From the NCBI RefSeq assembly GCF_000725345.1, contig NZ_CP008852.1:672001-736000 (forward strand): a stretch of 64,000 nt of DNA, read 5' to 3'. Below are positions 20,475-29,307 of this stretch, one piece after another (position 1 is the stretch's first letter; every line of letters begins with the position of its first letter). The notes below the pieces were generated by a model that worked only from the letters and a program-made list of their open reading frames with translations, did no database searches and had not been told where the DNA came from. This DNA comes from Pelosinus sp. UFO1 (lineage in GTDB: Bacteria; Bacillota; Negativicutes; DSM-13327). The translations under genes and the position numbers were made by a program.

Positions 20475-20867
20475 ATGGCATTGGTTACTTACTACGGCAC
20501 AGGTCGCAGAAAAACCTCGGTTGCCAGAGTTCGTCTGGTTCCGGGTGAAGGCAATATTCTTGTTAACGACCGTACTATTGCAGAATATTTTGGTCGCAAA
20601 ACATTAGAACTTATTGTAAAACAACCGCTTAATTTGACAGAAACTCTTGGCAAATATAATGTACTAATTAAAGTGGAGGGCGGCGGTCCTTCAGGACAAG
20701 CTGGCGCTGTTCGTCACGGTATTTCTCGTGCATTACTTAAAGTGGATGCTGAGTATCGCCCATCTTTGAAAAAAGCTGGTTTCCTTACTCGTGACCCACG
20801 GGAAAAAGAGCGTCGTAAATACGGCTTGAAGAAAGCTCGTAAAGCGTCTCAGTTCTCCAAACGTTAA
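20475..20867 (+). CDS. rpsI: 30S ribosomal protein S9
   Basis: S9 reaches the P-site tRNA with its C-terminal tail. Motifs [18 protein letters not shown] and [19 protein letters not shown]; the tail ends [11 protein letters not shown] as required. 130 residues, ATG after AAAGGAGG. Last gene of the rplM unit; terminator follows at once. Confidence 0.98.
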   Translation: MALVTYYGTGRRKTSVARVRLVPGEGNILVNDRTIAEYFGRKTLELIVKQPLNLTETLGKYNVLIKVEGGGPSGQAGAVRHGISRALLKVDAEYRPSLKKAGFLTRDPREKERRKYGLKKARKASQFSKR

Positions 20868-20880
20868 TATTGTTTTATAC

Positions 20881-20916
20881 AAAATCCAGAAAGAGTTACT
20901 CTTTCTGGATTTTTTA
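20881..20916 (+). terminator. terminator after rpsI
   Basis: Perfect 15-bp stem AAAATCCAGAAAGAG / CTCTTTCTGGATTTT with a TTA loop, followed by TT. The stem's own A and T ends form the U-tract. Confidence 0.92.
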
Positions 20917-20987
20917 TGTCTAGCAGGAAATAGGATAAATAAGGTATAATAAGAAGAAAGAAACGAAAAAGATGGAAGGAGTTAGTT

Positions 20988-21641
20988 ATGAGAAAAATAA
21001 CATTGTTGATCTGTTCTATGTTGTTTTTATTTTCTAGTGTAGCCTTTGCTAGTTTGGATGACACTAAACTATCGATTGAAAAACAATATGGAGATTACCG
21101 CTTGCTGATTGATTCTGATAATCAATTGTGGACCAAAGCTGATTGGGAAGCCAAAGGAGCGAAAAGAGCGAAGGCAGCATCTTATCGATATTCCTTTAGT
21201 CGTCAAGGAATTGGCGTACAGATGGAAGTCATGTATGCAAATAACAAACCTGATGCCTTAGTAGTCGCTCAGCGGTTCACACCTGACATGCCAATTACAA
21301 TAAAAGAAATGAAAAAGTATTTTCCAGAAGTGTACGCTTTAACAAAAGCGCCAAAAGCTAATTTTTTTGCAACCTATAGCTCCATAAGCCGAAATTTTCA
21401 AGAGGGACAATCTCCTGTAAGCATGGGAGTACTTATTAGAGAATTATCAAATGGAAACTATTACACTTTATTAGCCTTCAATGTTCAAGATGAAGGACGT
21501 TTGCTAAAAAATATTGAGTATATTAGTGAAGATACATATATTAGGGAGTTTACCATAGAACGTGCATCACGCACGACAGTACATGATACTATGGATACAA
21601 GCAAGCCAGATTGGCAGCCAATAAAAAATTACTTTAATTAA
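20988..21641 (+). CDS. secreted protein of unknown function
   Basis: 217 residues; the first 21 (MRKITLLICSMLFLFSSVAFA) form a Sec signal peptide with likely cleavage after AFA. I do not recognise a family. The mature part is hydrophilic with several Tyr-rich strands (YRYSFSRQGIGVQMEVMY, FFATYSSISRNF) and no obvious catalytic motif. ATG with GAAGGAG; a TATAAT-like box sits near 20945. It is monocistronic between two terminators, so it is probably expressed alone. Exported to the periplasm by inference. Confidence 0.75.
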   Translation: MRKITLLICSMLFLFSSVAFASLDDTKLSIEKQYGDYRLLIDSDNQLWTKADWEAKGAKRAKAASYRYSFSRQGIGVQMEVMYANNKPDALVVAQRFTPDMPITIKEMKKYFPEVYALTKAPKANFFATYSSISRNFQEGQSPVSMGVLIRELSNGNYYTLLAFNVQDEGRLLKNIEYISEDTYIREFTIERASRTTVHDTMDTSKPDWQPIKNYFN

Positions 21642-21668
21642 AAAAGAGGCCATTGGCCTCTTTTTTAT
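21640..21668 (+). terminator. terminator after the secreted protein
   Basis: AAAAAAGAGGCCA / TTGGCCTCTTTTTT: nearly loopless 13-bp inverted repeat with A and T tracts on both sides, so it can work in either direction. It overlaps the last base of the upstream gene's stop codon. Confidence 0.9.
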
Positions 21669-21691
21669 TATGCTAAAGATGTTAAGGTCTA

Positions 21692-21796
21692 CAAACCACA
21701 AAGACACAATGCCGTTAACACGGCACACAAAGGATAAACTATAAGTAGAACTTTTTCGTAAACATCTCTTTGTGTCCTTTGTGTCTTTGTGGTTTG
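21692..21796. repeat. intergenic inverted repeat R3 (ACCACAAAG family)
   Basis: Left arm CAAACCACAAAGACACAA, then an inserted mini-hairpin TGCCG-TTAACA-CGGCA, then CACAAAGGA; right arm TCTTTGTGTCCTTTGTGTCT... ending GTGGTTTG (to 21796). Between convergent genes. The mini-hairpin sits at the same place as in R4 but with one base pair exchanged. Confidence 0.85.
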
Positions 21797-21834
21797 AATA
21801 TTTTGTGTATGTTTTGAAGACACAAGTGTTTTAT

Positions 21835-22599
21835 TTATTTTGCTAGCCTGATGGGAGCCGATTTGGCCTCCTCGGCTGTTTGTGGCCCAAGGAAACCTTG
21901 GCGGCTCATGACAGAGAGAACAATAGCCTGTCGATGTTTTGCAGCATTAAAATCAACGTAGGGTGAATTAAGAGATGGAGCGGTAGGTAGTCCTGCCAAT
22001 AGGGCGCATTCGGCCAAATTAAGATTGACGGGTGCTTTATCAAAGTAGATTTTTGCCGCATCACCAATTCCATAAGCACCAGAGCCAAAATAAATCGTAT
22101 TTAAATACATTTCTAAGATTTCCTCTTTGGAATAGCGCAGTTCCATATCCATCGCCAGTAAAAACTCTTCTGCCTTTCGGCCATAGGTTTTGTCTTGTGT
22201 AAGAAACAAGTTTTTGACAAGTTGCTGGGTAATGGTACTGCCGCCTTCCGTAAAATCTCCTGTTTGCATATTTACTAACATAGCCCTTAGTATTCCTTCA
22301 ATATCAAAGCCAAAATGACGATAAAAACGACTGTCCTCTACTGCAATAATAGCTTGCTGCATTGTTAGAGGAATATATTGTATTTTTACATATTTCTTTT
22401 TATCTAGCTTTTCATCTACAGCACTTTTTAAAGCGATCATCCGATATGGACGCTCCCAAGAACTAGATAAGTGGCTGTTGATAGCTTGAGAGGAGGGGAT
22501 AGCGGGTAATGATCCTTTTAGAAAGCTAGTGCCACCGGCCCAAGCAAAGGATAAAATAAATAATATCATCAAGAGCATTATCAATCTGCCAAATCTCAT
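21835..22599 (-). CDS. monofunctional peptidoglycan glycosyltransferase (GT51)
   Basis: Polymerises lipid II into glycan strands at the membrane. An N-terminal membrane anchor (residues 7-25) is followed by a single GT51 domain: catalytic Glu in AVEDSRFYRHFG (E88) and the GGSTITQQLVKN motif at 119-130, then ELRYSKEEILEMYLNTIYFG. At 254 residues there is no transpeptidase domain, so it is an MtgA/MGT-type enzyme rather than a class A PBP. It is on the minus strand, divergent from the cwlD-like gene. Whether it serves vegetative or sporulation wall is unknown. Confidence 0.9.
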   Translation of the reverse strand: MRFGRLIMLLMILFILSFAWAGGTSFLKGSLPAIPSSQAINSHLSSSWERPYRMIALKSAVDEKLDKKKYVKIQYIPLTMQQAIIAVEDSRFYRHFGFDIEGILRAMLVNMQTGDFTEGGSTITQQLVKNLFLTQDKTYGRKAEEFLLAMDMELRYSKEEILEMYLNTIYFGSGAYGIGDAAKIYFDKAPVNLNLAECALLAGLPTAPSLNSPYVDFNAAKHRQAIVLSVMSRQGFLGPQTAEEAKSAPIRLAK

Positions 22600-22736
22600 A
22601 TGTAGCCTCCTAGTATGTCCTACTATTATTTTACCTCACTGCATGATGTTTGGCTATACGTGCTTTTTTACGTATAATACAAAAATTCGTTGCATAAAGT
22701 TAAAGGAGAGTGTCGTATAGTAGGGAGTTGTATAGA

Positions 22737-23453
22737 ATGAAGTTATTTCTTCTGAGAAAATCCAGTTTGAAAAAGGTCTTTATGCTAAGCGTGACTATGG
22801 CAGTACTTCATTTTTTAACAATGCAATATATTCTAGGCGATGATATACAAAATGTGGACATGTCAGTACTCTCTGGGCATAGCATTACCATTGATCCTGG
22901 ACATGGAGGCATTGACAGTGGCGCAACTGCCAATGAGGTGGATGAAAAGGATGTTACCTTATTGATTTCTATGAAACTAGCGACCCTATTAGAGCAGTAT
23001 GGTGGGAAGGTCGTACTTACAAGGGATAAGGATATTGATTATTACACAAAGGGCAAGGGCGGCAAACGTAATGATTTATTAGAGCGTGTTAAGAGAATTG
23101 AGGAGTCAAAAGCTGATGTTTTTCTTAGCATACATTGCAACGCTTATCGAGGGGCAAATTTGACGGGAGCTCAGGTTTTTTATAATCCTCAGCTAGAAGA
23201 AAATAAGATATTGGCAGAACGATTACAACAAGTTCTTAAACAATTTCCTCCAGGAAATAAGCGTCAAGCAAAAGAGGATTCTCATATTCTATTATTAAAA
23301 CAAATAAATACGCCAGGAGTACTCATTGAAACAGGATATTTAACAAGCAAAGAGGAAGCCTTATTATTAACAGATGAAAATTATCAACAGAAGATGGTGG
23401 AGAATATTGCGAAGGCGCTAGCGTATCATTTCTATAAAAATGCGGCAAAATAG
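22737..23453 (+). CDS. cwlD: N-acetylmuramoyl-L-alanine amidase, CwlD-like
   Basis: Amidase_3 family zinc hydrolase. I take ATG 22737 with GGGAG 9 bases upstream; a GTG at 22710 directly abuts its ribosome site. One N-terminal membrane segment (about 12-33), then DPGHGG (H56), NEVDEKD (Glu), SIHCNA (His) and the late LIETGYL glutamate: all zinc/catalytic positions are there. 238 residues is the size of Bacillus CwlD, which makes muramic lactam in spore cortex; the sporulation role here is inference. Confidence 0.88.
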   Translation: MKLFLLRKSSLKKVFMLSVTMAVLHFLTMQYILGDDIQNVDMSVLSGHSITIDPGHGGIDSGATANEVDEKDVTLLISMKLATLLEQYGGKVVLTRDKDIDYYTKGKGGKRNDLLERVKRIEESKADVFLSIHCNAYRGANLTGAQVFYNPQLEENKILAERLQQVLKQFPPGNKRQAKEDSHILLLKQINTPGVLIETGYLTSKEEALLLTDENYQQKMVENIAKALAYHFYKNAAK

Positions 23454-23517
23454 AAGCTATACTGAGTTAAACAAAGAAGGAGACTAATAGGCCTTATAAC
23501 TAGAAAGGAGCAGTCAT

Positions 23518-24345
23518 ATGAAAAATTTAGGAATTTGTGCTCTTATGCCTCATCCTCCCATTATGATACCTGAAATAGGAAAAGGTGAGTTGGATAAAAT
23601 AAAAAATACAGTTACTGCTGTTGAAGAAGCAGCAAGGAGGATCAAGGAGTTTAATCCCCAAACCATTGTTTTAATGACTCCTCATGGTCCCGCCTTTGAA
23701 GATGCGGTAAGTATTAGTGTTCACCCTCGGCTGAAAGGGAACTTCTCTTCCTTTGGAGTCCCAGATGTTTCTTTAGGATTTGAGACAGATAGTTTACTTG
23801 TAAGGCATATTCTTAAGAAAGCCGATCGCCTAGGCGTAAACATCGTAGAGTTAACAGATGACATGGCTAAGAACTATAGATTGAAGTTAGAACTTGACCA
23901 CGGGGCATTGGTACCCCTTTATTATCTGTATAAAGCAGGATTTAAGGGACAATTGGTTCATATTTCAGTAGGTATGCTTTCCTATGAAGAGATGTATACC
24001 TTTGGTAAAGCAGTACAGGGAGCCATTGGCATGGTTGATAAGCGAGTTGTTGTCATTGCCTCTGGTGATTTGTCCCATCGATTAACCCCTGATGCACCTG
24101 CGGGCTATAGTCCCCAAGCTGCCGAATTCGATCGGCAGGTTATGGAAGCGGTAGAGAATGTAAACATAAAATCCCTACTAGAAATCGATCGGGATCTTGT
24201 AGAGGTTGCAGGAGAATGTGGCCTTAGACCGATCTTTTTTCTCATGGGAGTCGTGGGCGGGCTTAAAGCTACGGGAGAAAATCTGTCTTATGAAGGTCCC
24301 TTTGGTGTAGGTTATGGAGTATCCTTAATTAATGTGACTAAATAA
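23518..24345 (+). CDS. AmmeMemoRadiSam system class III dioxygenase-like protein (Memo/LigB fold)
   Basis: 275 residues related to the Memo / class III extradiol dioxygenase (LigB) fold. Metal-type histidines appear at MPHPPIM near the start and at MTPHGPAF, with ELDHGALVPLYYL and ASGDLSHRL in the second half, which are family marks. ATG after AAAGGAG. It forms the first gene of a trio with AMMECR1 and a radical SAM protein. The biochemical function of the system is not established; ring-cleavage of a diol is only a fold-based possibility. Confidence 0.88.
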   Translation: MKNLGICALMPHPPIMIPEIGKGELDKIKNTVTAVEEAARRIKEFNPQTIVLMTPHGPAFEDAVSISVHPRLKGNFSSFGVPDVSLGFETDSLLVRHILKKADRLGVNIVELTDDMAKNYRLKLELDHGALVPLYYLYKAGFKGQLVHISVGMLSYEEMYTFGKAVQGAIGMVDKRVVVIASGDLSHRLTPDAPAGYSPQAAEFDRQVMEAVENVNIKSLLEIDRDLVEVAGECGLRPIFFLMGVVGGLKATGENLSYEGPFGVGYGVSLINVTK

Positions 24346-24365
24346 GGTAGAAGGAGGTGTTAATT

Positions 24366-24881
24366 ATGACTGATGAAAGTAGCGTTGTAGGACTAGCTAG
24401 GGCTAGTTTACAGCATTTTTTAGAGAAGGGCAGTGTTTTGCCAGTACCGAATACTTTGCCCGAAGAATTAAAGGGGCAGAAAGGCGCCTTTGTCTCTTTA
24501 AAGAAACAAGGCGAATTACGAGGCTGTATTGGTACCTTTAGGCCGACTCGATCTAACATTGCCAGTGAAATTATCTACAACGCGATTAGCGCTGGTACAG
24601 AAGATCCTAGATTTTGGCCAGTAGAATTAGAAGAACTGCCCGAAATTACGATTTCTGTAGACATATTAGAAGCACCGGAGCAAATAGACAGCGTGGACAA
24701 GCTAGATCCACAGCAGTATGGCGTGATCGTTAAACAGGGAAGACGAAGTGGACTCCTTTTACCCATGCTAGAGGGTGTTAACACTGTGGCAGAACAAATT
24801 AGCATAGCTAGAGAAAAAGCAGGCATTGGTGCTGAGGAAGAAATAGGACTATATCGATTTTCTGTAACCCGTTATACATAA
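24366..24881 (+). CDS. AMMECR1 domain protein (AmmeMemoRadiSam system protein A)
   Basis: 171-residue AMMECR1-fold protein. ATG 24366 is 8 bases after AAGGAGG; a GTG at 24357 overlaps that site. The conserved FVSLKKQGELRGCIGTFRP motif (containing the LRGCIG hallmark) and the DPRFWPVELEELPEITISVDIL segment identify the family. Directly behind the Memo-like gene. The role of AMMECR1 is unknown in any organism. Confidence 0.92.
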   Translation: MTDESSVVGLARASLQHFLEKGSVLPVPNTLPEELKGQKGAFVSLKKQGELRGCIGTFRPTRSNIASEIIYNAISAGTEDPRFWPVELEELPEITISVDILEAPEQIDSVDKLDPQQYGVIVKQGRRSGLLLPMLEGVNTVAEQISIAREKAGIGAEEEIGLYRFSVTRYT

Positions 24882-24925
24882 TGTTATCTATTTTTTTATT
24901 AAATGCTAAACTGAATAAGTGTTAC

Positions 24926-25000
24926 GAACCACAAAGACACAATACCGCTACGCGGTACACAAAGAGGACGTCTATAGTGTTCTTTGTGTCTTTGTGGTTC
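24926..25000. repeat. intergenic inverted repeat R4 (ACCACAAAG family)
   Basis: Left arm GAACCACAAAGACACAA, mini-hairpin TACCG-CTACG-CGGTA, then CACAAAGAG; right arm TCTTTGTGTCTTTGTGGTTC (24981-25000). Same layout as R3; the mini-hairpin stem differs from R3 by a compensated G-C to A-T pair. It separates AMMECR1 from the radical SAM gene. Confidence 0.87.
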
Positions 25001-25037
25001 AATAAGTTCGCTAAAAAATCATAATGGAGTGACTTAA

Positions 25038-26030
25038 ATGCGGGAGGCTATGTATTATCGGCCCCATGAGCAAGGTTTGCGCTGCAGTCTATGTCCTAAA
25101 GAATGCATAATCAGAGAAGGAGCAACTGGTTTTTGCCGGGTACGTAAAAACATAGGCAATACACTATATACTGCAAATTATGGTGAGTGCTCGTCTTATG
25201 CTCTTGATCCTATAGAGAAAAAACCTTTATATCATTTTTATCCAGGTAGCACTATTTTATCTCTTGGTACTTGGGGTTGTAATTTTTCCTGTTCTTTCTG
25301 TCAGAACTGGGAGATTGCGCAAGAGGATCCTAAGACGATGAAACTGTCGCCAGATCAAGCAGTAGAATTGGCTAGACAAGAGAAGAAAAACAGGAATATA
25401 GGGTTAGCTTATACCTATTCTGAACCAAGTGTATGGTATGAATATGTTCTTGATACTGCTAAAGCTGTTAAGCAGGCAGGTATGAAAAATGTACTAATAA
25501 CCAATGGTTTTATCAACCGAGAGCCTCTAGAGGAAATTCTGCCATATATTGATGCGATGAATATTGATATTAAGGCATTTAACAAAGAATACTACCAGAA
25601 GGTATGTGCAGGAGAGTTGGAAGATGTCAAAGAAACGGTAGCGTTAGCATCTTCTGCATGTCATGTAGAGATTACCACGCTGTTAGTTCCAGGGCTAAAT
25701 GATAAAAAGGATGAAATTGAGCAATTGACCACTTGGTTGGGGAAGATAAATGCGGACATCCCTCTTCATTTTTCTCGATACTTTCCAAATTACAAAATGG
25801 ATTTACCTTCGACTCCTGAAAGCACCATGATAATGGCGCAAGAAATAGCAAGGAAACAGTTACATTATGTATACCTTGGAAATTTGGGGGAAAAAGGGAT
25901 TAATACATATTGTCCCCAATGTGATAAATTAGTTATTGATAGAAAAAAGTGGCAAAGTGAGATGGAGAATAGAAATATATGTCCTCAATGCAAAAATCCA
26001 ATTCATATAATTGGTGAGGTTAGTATTTAA
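25038..26030 (+). CDS. AmmeMemoRadiSam system radical SAM enzyme
   Basis: 330-residue radical SAM protein. The [4Fe-4S] motif is C81-x3-C85-x2-C88 in GCNFSCSFCQNW. N-terminal cysteines at 16, 19, 23 and 33 (CSLCPKEC...GFC) and a C-terminal pair of CPQC knuckles could hold extra metal. TYSEPSVWYEY and MNIDIKAF are shared with pyruvate-formate-lyase-activase-like members. ATG with GGAG. The product and substrate are unknown; the genomic association with AMMECR1 and Memo genes is the main evidence for naming. Confidence 0.92.
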   Translation: MREAMYYRPHEQGLRCSLCPKECIIREGATGFCRVRKNIGNTLYTANYGECSSYALDPIEKKPLYHFYPGSTILSLGTWGCNFSCSFCQNWEIAQEDPKTMKLSPDQAVELARQEKKNRNIGLAYTYSEPSVWYEYVLDTAKAVKQAGMKNVLITNGFINREPLEEILPYIDAMNIDIKAFNKEYYQKVCAGELEDVKETVALASSACHVEITTLLVPGLNDKKDEIEQLTTWLGKINADIPLHFSRYFPNYKMDLPSTPESTMIMAQEIARKQLHYVYLGNLGEKGINTYCPQCDKLVIDRKKWQSEMENRNICPQCKNPIHIIGEVSI

Positions 26031-26060
26031 AAATACCTATTTTATAATCAAAAAGAGAGT

Positions 26061-26101
26061 AAAAGTACCCTACAATTAGCAAAATTGTAGGGTACTTTTG
26101 C
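26061..26101 (+). terminator. terminator after the radical SAM gene
   Basis: Perfect 17-bp stem AAAAGTACCCTACAATT / AATTGTAGGGTACTTTT with a 5-nt loop; the stem ends in TTTT. Confidence 0.9.
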
Positions 26102-26216
26102 GAAAGTATAGAGTAGTTTGTTTAGATAGCAGGAAATGGAGGAAAGTTGCATAATACTATCTTTTATGATACAAATGTTCTTAGAAGTTGATTGATTGTA
26201 GCAGGGAGAGGGTAAT

Positions 26217-26675
26217 ATGCCATTAGAACGTGTTAAAAAGTTTCTAAGTCAATTTCCTGACCTAGAAATCATTTTATTTGATCAAAGTACTCATACAGCA
26301 GAGCTAGCGGCGCAAGCATTAGGTGTTTTGCCAGCACAAATAGCAAAAACCCTAGTATTTCTTGCGGATACAGCACCATTATTGGTGGTAACCTGCGGTG
26401 ATAAAAAAATAAATACCAAAAAACTAGCTAAGAATCTTAGTTGTAAAAAAGTCCGATTTGCCGATGAACAAACAGTGGTAGATGCTACTGGTTTTTTTCC
26501 AGGTGGTGTTTCGCCGATAGGATTGCTTACAGATGTACCTGTTTACTTAGACCAAAGTTTATGGGATTTTTCGATTGTTTACGCTGCGGCTGGTACTGCT
26601 AATTCGGCTTTGCCAATAAAACCTGACCGCTTATGTGAAATTACTAAAGCGAAAATCATTGACGTTTGTTGTTGA
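26217..26675 (+). CDS. YbaK/EbsC (ProX)-family aminoacyl-tRNA deacylase
   Basis: 152-residue YbaK-like protein of the family that hydrolyses mischarged tRNA such as Cys-tRNAPro or Ala-tRNAPro in trans. Recognised by the AQIAKTLVFLAD stretch with the conserved Lys, the GDKKINTKKLAK helix and the GGVSPIGL loop. ATG with GGGAGAGG. Single gene between terminators. Specificity cannot be read from the sequence. Confidence 0.85.
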   Translation: MPLERVKKFLSQFPDLEIILFDQSTHTAELAAQALGVLPAQIAKTLVFLADTAPLLVVTCGDKKINTKKLAKNLSCKKVRFADEQTVVDATGFFPGGVSPIGLLTDVPVYLDQSLWDFSIVYAAAGTANSALPIKPDRLCEITKAKIIDVCC

Positions 26676-26690
26676 ATTTGCAATGTGAAA

Positions 26691-26730
26691 ATACCTAAGA
26701 ACCACTTTCTATGGGAGTGGTTCTTAGTAT
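26691..26730 (+). terminator. terminator after the YbaK-like gene
   Basis: ATACCTAAGAACCACT pairs with AGTGGTTCTTAGTAT (one bulged C), loop of 9 bases, followed by TTATT. Confidence 0.85.
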
Positions 26731-26897
26731 TTATTAGAATAATTGATTTCATAAGTTTAGATAGCAAAAAACGAAGGAAATTAAGAATATTTGTCGAAGT
26801 TATTACGGATATGTGCATTTTTACCAACTACAGAAAAGCTGCTTTTCTCGCCTTGAGATTGCACTGTAGATAACTATAAACTGTTGTGGAGGCGAAG

Positions 26898-29171
26898 ATG
26901 AAAGTAAAAGCTTCTTTTTTAGCTTTCCTAACCGTAGTAACCATTCTTTTTGGCGTGTTTGTTTTTACCAAAATAGATCAACAACAATATCAAGAAAAGG
27001 TTCGGGGAGAAGTGTTAGGTCAGTTGCGGGCCATCCAGGCTAAATTGGAAGGGGAGTTGAATGCGAGGTTATCGATAGAAAAAGGACTCAGCGCCTTTGT
27101 ATTAACCCATCTTCAGATACATCCTCAGCATGAGATTACCCAAACAGAGCTAGAACAGTTTGGCACAGAATTTATGCCTCAATTTTCAGGAATAAAAAGT
27201 ATTTCTTTAGTGCAAGACAGTATAATTACTCATGTATATCCTTTAAAAGGTAATGAAATAGCGATCGGCGCAAATATTTCTCTGTTAAATGATCAACGTA
27301 AGGTCTTTGAAATGGTAAAGGAAAGCCGAAGTAGTATGCTTGCTGGGCCAGTGAACTTGTTTCAAGGGGGGAGGAAGCTAATTAGTCGTACCCCGATTTA
27401 TTGGACCCCTAAGGGCGGAGCGGAAGCAGTTTATTGGGGCCAAGTTAGTCTTGTGCTATCCCAAGAAACCTTATTTGCAGAAGCAGGGCTGTATGACCCA
27501 GCACTTTTAGTTGATGTTGCGATTCGTGGTCGGGATGGGCTGGGCAGCGAAGGAGAAGTATTTTGGGGTAATGAAGATGTTTTTACAGGGAACCCTGTTA
27601 TTGTAAATGTGAAAGTTGGCAACGGCTCTTGGCAGTTAGCTGCAACACCCCTCTCCGGTTGGGAAGCCAAGAGTCCAAATTTTGTTTGGATTTGGGTGAT
27701 AGGTGGATTCTTAGCTTTTACCTTAGGAGTATTAGTATGGTCGTTAATCTATACCCAGGAAATGCAGAAGTCCTTAAAATTAAGCGAAGAACGATTTCGC
27801 CAAATGTTTACCAAGCAAGAAGCGATTATGTATTTAGTAGACCCAGATACATTTGATATTATCGATGCGAACGAAGCAGCCCAAGCTTTTTATGGTTATA
27901 GTTTAGACATATTTAGAAAAATGAAAGTGACGGATTTAAATCTTCTCTCAGATCCAGAGATGAAAGAGATATTTACTACCGCATGCGGCGAAAGAAAAGG
28001 ACACAAGGAATTTAAACACCGCTTGGCTACTGGGGATATTCGGGATGTTGAGGTTCATTCGACCTTGATACCTTTAAATACGAAAGAGTTTTTCTTTTCT
28101 ATTGTTCATGATATTTCAGAGCGGAAGAAAGCAGAAGAGCGTTTGCAATATGTAACCTTTCATGATTCACTTACAGGCTTATATGCAAGGTCTTATTTTG
28201 ATGAAGAAATACACCGCCTTGATCAACGTCTTAGCGGCGCAGTAGGTTTAATCGTTTGCGATTTAGATGGCTTAAAACTTGTCAACGATACTTTGGGTCA
28301 TGAAAGTGGCGACCAAATGCTAATTAATGCTGCTACGATTCTCAGAAATTGTTTTCGCGGCAGCGATGTGGTAGCTAGAATTGGTGGTGACGAATTTGTT
28401 GTTATCATGAAGGACAGCTCTAAGGAGCAAATGCAAGAGGCTTGTGAGCGATTAAAGGATGGGATTCGGTCTCATAATAAGGAACACCAGGGAGTGCCTG
28501 TTAGCTTATCTATAGGATTTGCCATAAGTAATAGCCCACTACTAGTTATGAGAGAGCTTTTTAAAGAAGCCGATAACAATATGTACCGGGAAAAGCTGCA
28601 CCGTGGCCAAAAGGCGCGCAGCGCAATTGTACAAACTGTTGTCGATCTTTTGGCGGAGCGAGATTATATCATGGAAGGGCACGGAGATCGATTACAAGAG
28701 ATGGTTTCTAGCCTGGCGAAAGCAATCGGCTTATCCAAAAGAAAAATCAATGATTTATGTCTGTTAGCTCAGTTTCATGACATTGGAAAAGTAGGAGTAC
28801 CCCAAAGTATTCTGCTTAAAAAAGATTCACTTACATTAGAAGAAACAATGGAAATGAGACGCCATTGTGAGATTGGTCAACGGATTGCATTGTCTTCACC
28901 AGATCTAACACCCATTGCAGATTGGATCTTGAAACATCAGGAATGGTGGGATGGTACAGGTTATCCCTTAGGGATAGCTGGAGAAGACATTCCTCTTGAA
29001 TGCCGCATTTTAGCGATTGCAGACGCCTATGATGCTATGACAAATGATAGGCCATATCGTAAGGCTTTAAGTTCAACTGCCGCGATTCATGAGTTAAGGC
29101 GATGTGCGGGAACCCAATTTGATCCAGCACTAGTGGCAAAGTTTTGTGAAATTGTCGGGATTGATAGTTAG
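26898..29171 (+). CDS. CHASE-PAS-GGDEF-HD-GYP membrane receptor for c-di-GMP turnover
   Basis: 757 residues; ATG 26898 follows GGAGG. Order: TM1 (about 6-25), extracytoplasmic CHASE-type sensor (about 30-255), TM2 (about 262-285), PAS (about 293-410), diguanylate cyclase with intact GGDEF (496-500) and a preceding RGSD inhibitory I-site, then an HD-GYP domain with HDIGK (near 628) and GTGYP. The HHE motif of HD-GYP enzymes reads HQE here. It may both make and degrade c-di-GMP, or one domain may be regulatory. Ligand unknown. Stands alone before the arg operon. Confidence 0.9.
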   Translation: MKVKASFLAFLTVVTILFGVFVFTKIDQQQYQEKVRGEVLGQLRAIQAKLEGELNARLSIEKGLSAFVLTHLQIHPQHEITQTELEQFGTEFMPQFSGIKSISLVQDSIITHVYPLKGNEIAIGANISLLNDQRKVFEMVKESRSSMLAGPVNLFQGGRKLISRTPIYWTPKGGAEAVYWGQVSLVLSQETLFAEAGLYDPALLVDVAIRGRDGLGSEGEVFWGNEDVFTGNPVIVNVKVGNGSWQLAATPLSGWEAKSPNFVWIWVIGGFLAFTLGVLVWSLIYTQEMQKSLKLSEERFRQMFTKQEAIMYLVDPDTFDIIDANEAAQAFYGYSLDIFRKMKVTDLNLLSDPEMKEIFTTACGERKGHKEFKHRLATGDIRDVEVHSTLIPLNTKEFFFSIVHDISERKKAEERLQYVTFHDSLTGLYARSYFDEEIHRLDQRLSGAVGLIVCDLDGLKLVNDTLGHESGDQMLINAATILRNCFRGSDVVARIGGDEFVVIMKDSSKEQMQEACERLKDGIRSHNKEHQGVPVSLSIGFAISNSPLLVMRELFKEADNNMYREKLHRGQKARSAIVQTVVDLLAERDYIMEGHGDRLQEMVSSLAKAIGLSKRKINDLCLLAQFHDIGKVGVPQSILLKKDSLTLEETMEMRRHCEIGQRIALSSPDLTPIADWILKHQEWWDGTGYPLGIAGEDIPLECRILAIADAYDAMTNDRPYRKALSSTAAIHELRRCAGTQFDPALVAKFCEIVGIDS

Positions 29172-29250
29172 GGATAGAATAATTGTCCTAAATAGGAGTG
29201 CAAAATATAAAAATGCGGCATCCTATAGTAGGAAAAAGTAGTAAAAAACT

Positions 29251-29289
29251 ATTGCATTATTATACATGTATAATGTATAATTATAAACA
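29251..29289 (+). promoter_or_regulatory. double ARG box over the argC promoter
   Basis: Two 18-bp ArgR/AhrC-type half-operators, ATTGCATTATTATACATG (29251-29268) and AATGTATAATTATAAACA (29272-29289), separated by exactly 3 bp, the classical tandem ARG box spacing. Each has two to three deviations from the TGAAT-N4-ATTCA core. A promoter TTGCAT-N18-TATAAT (29252-29281) lies inside, so arginine-bound repressor would block polymerase. No argR in the window. Confidence 0.75.
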
Positions 29290-29307
29290 TTATAAGGGGG
29301 GACGGCA

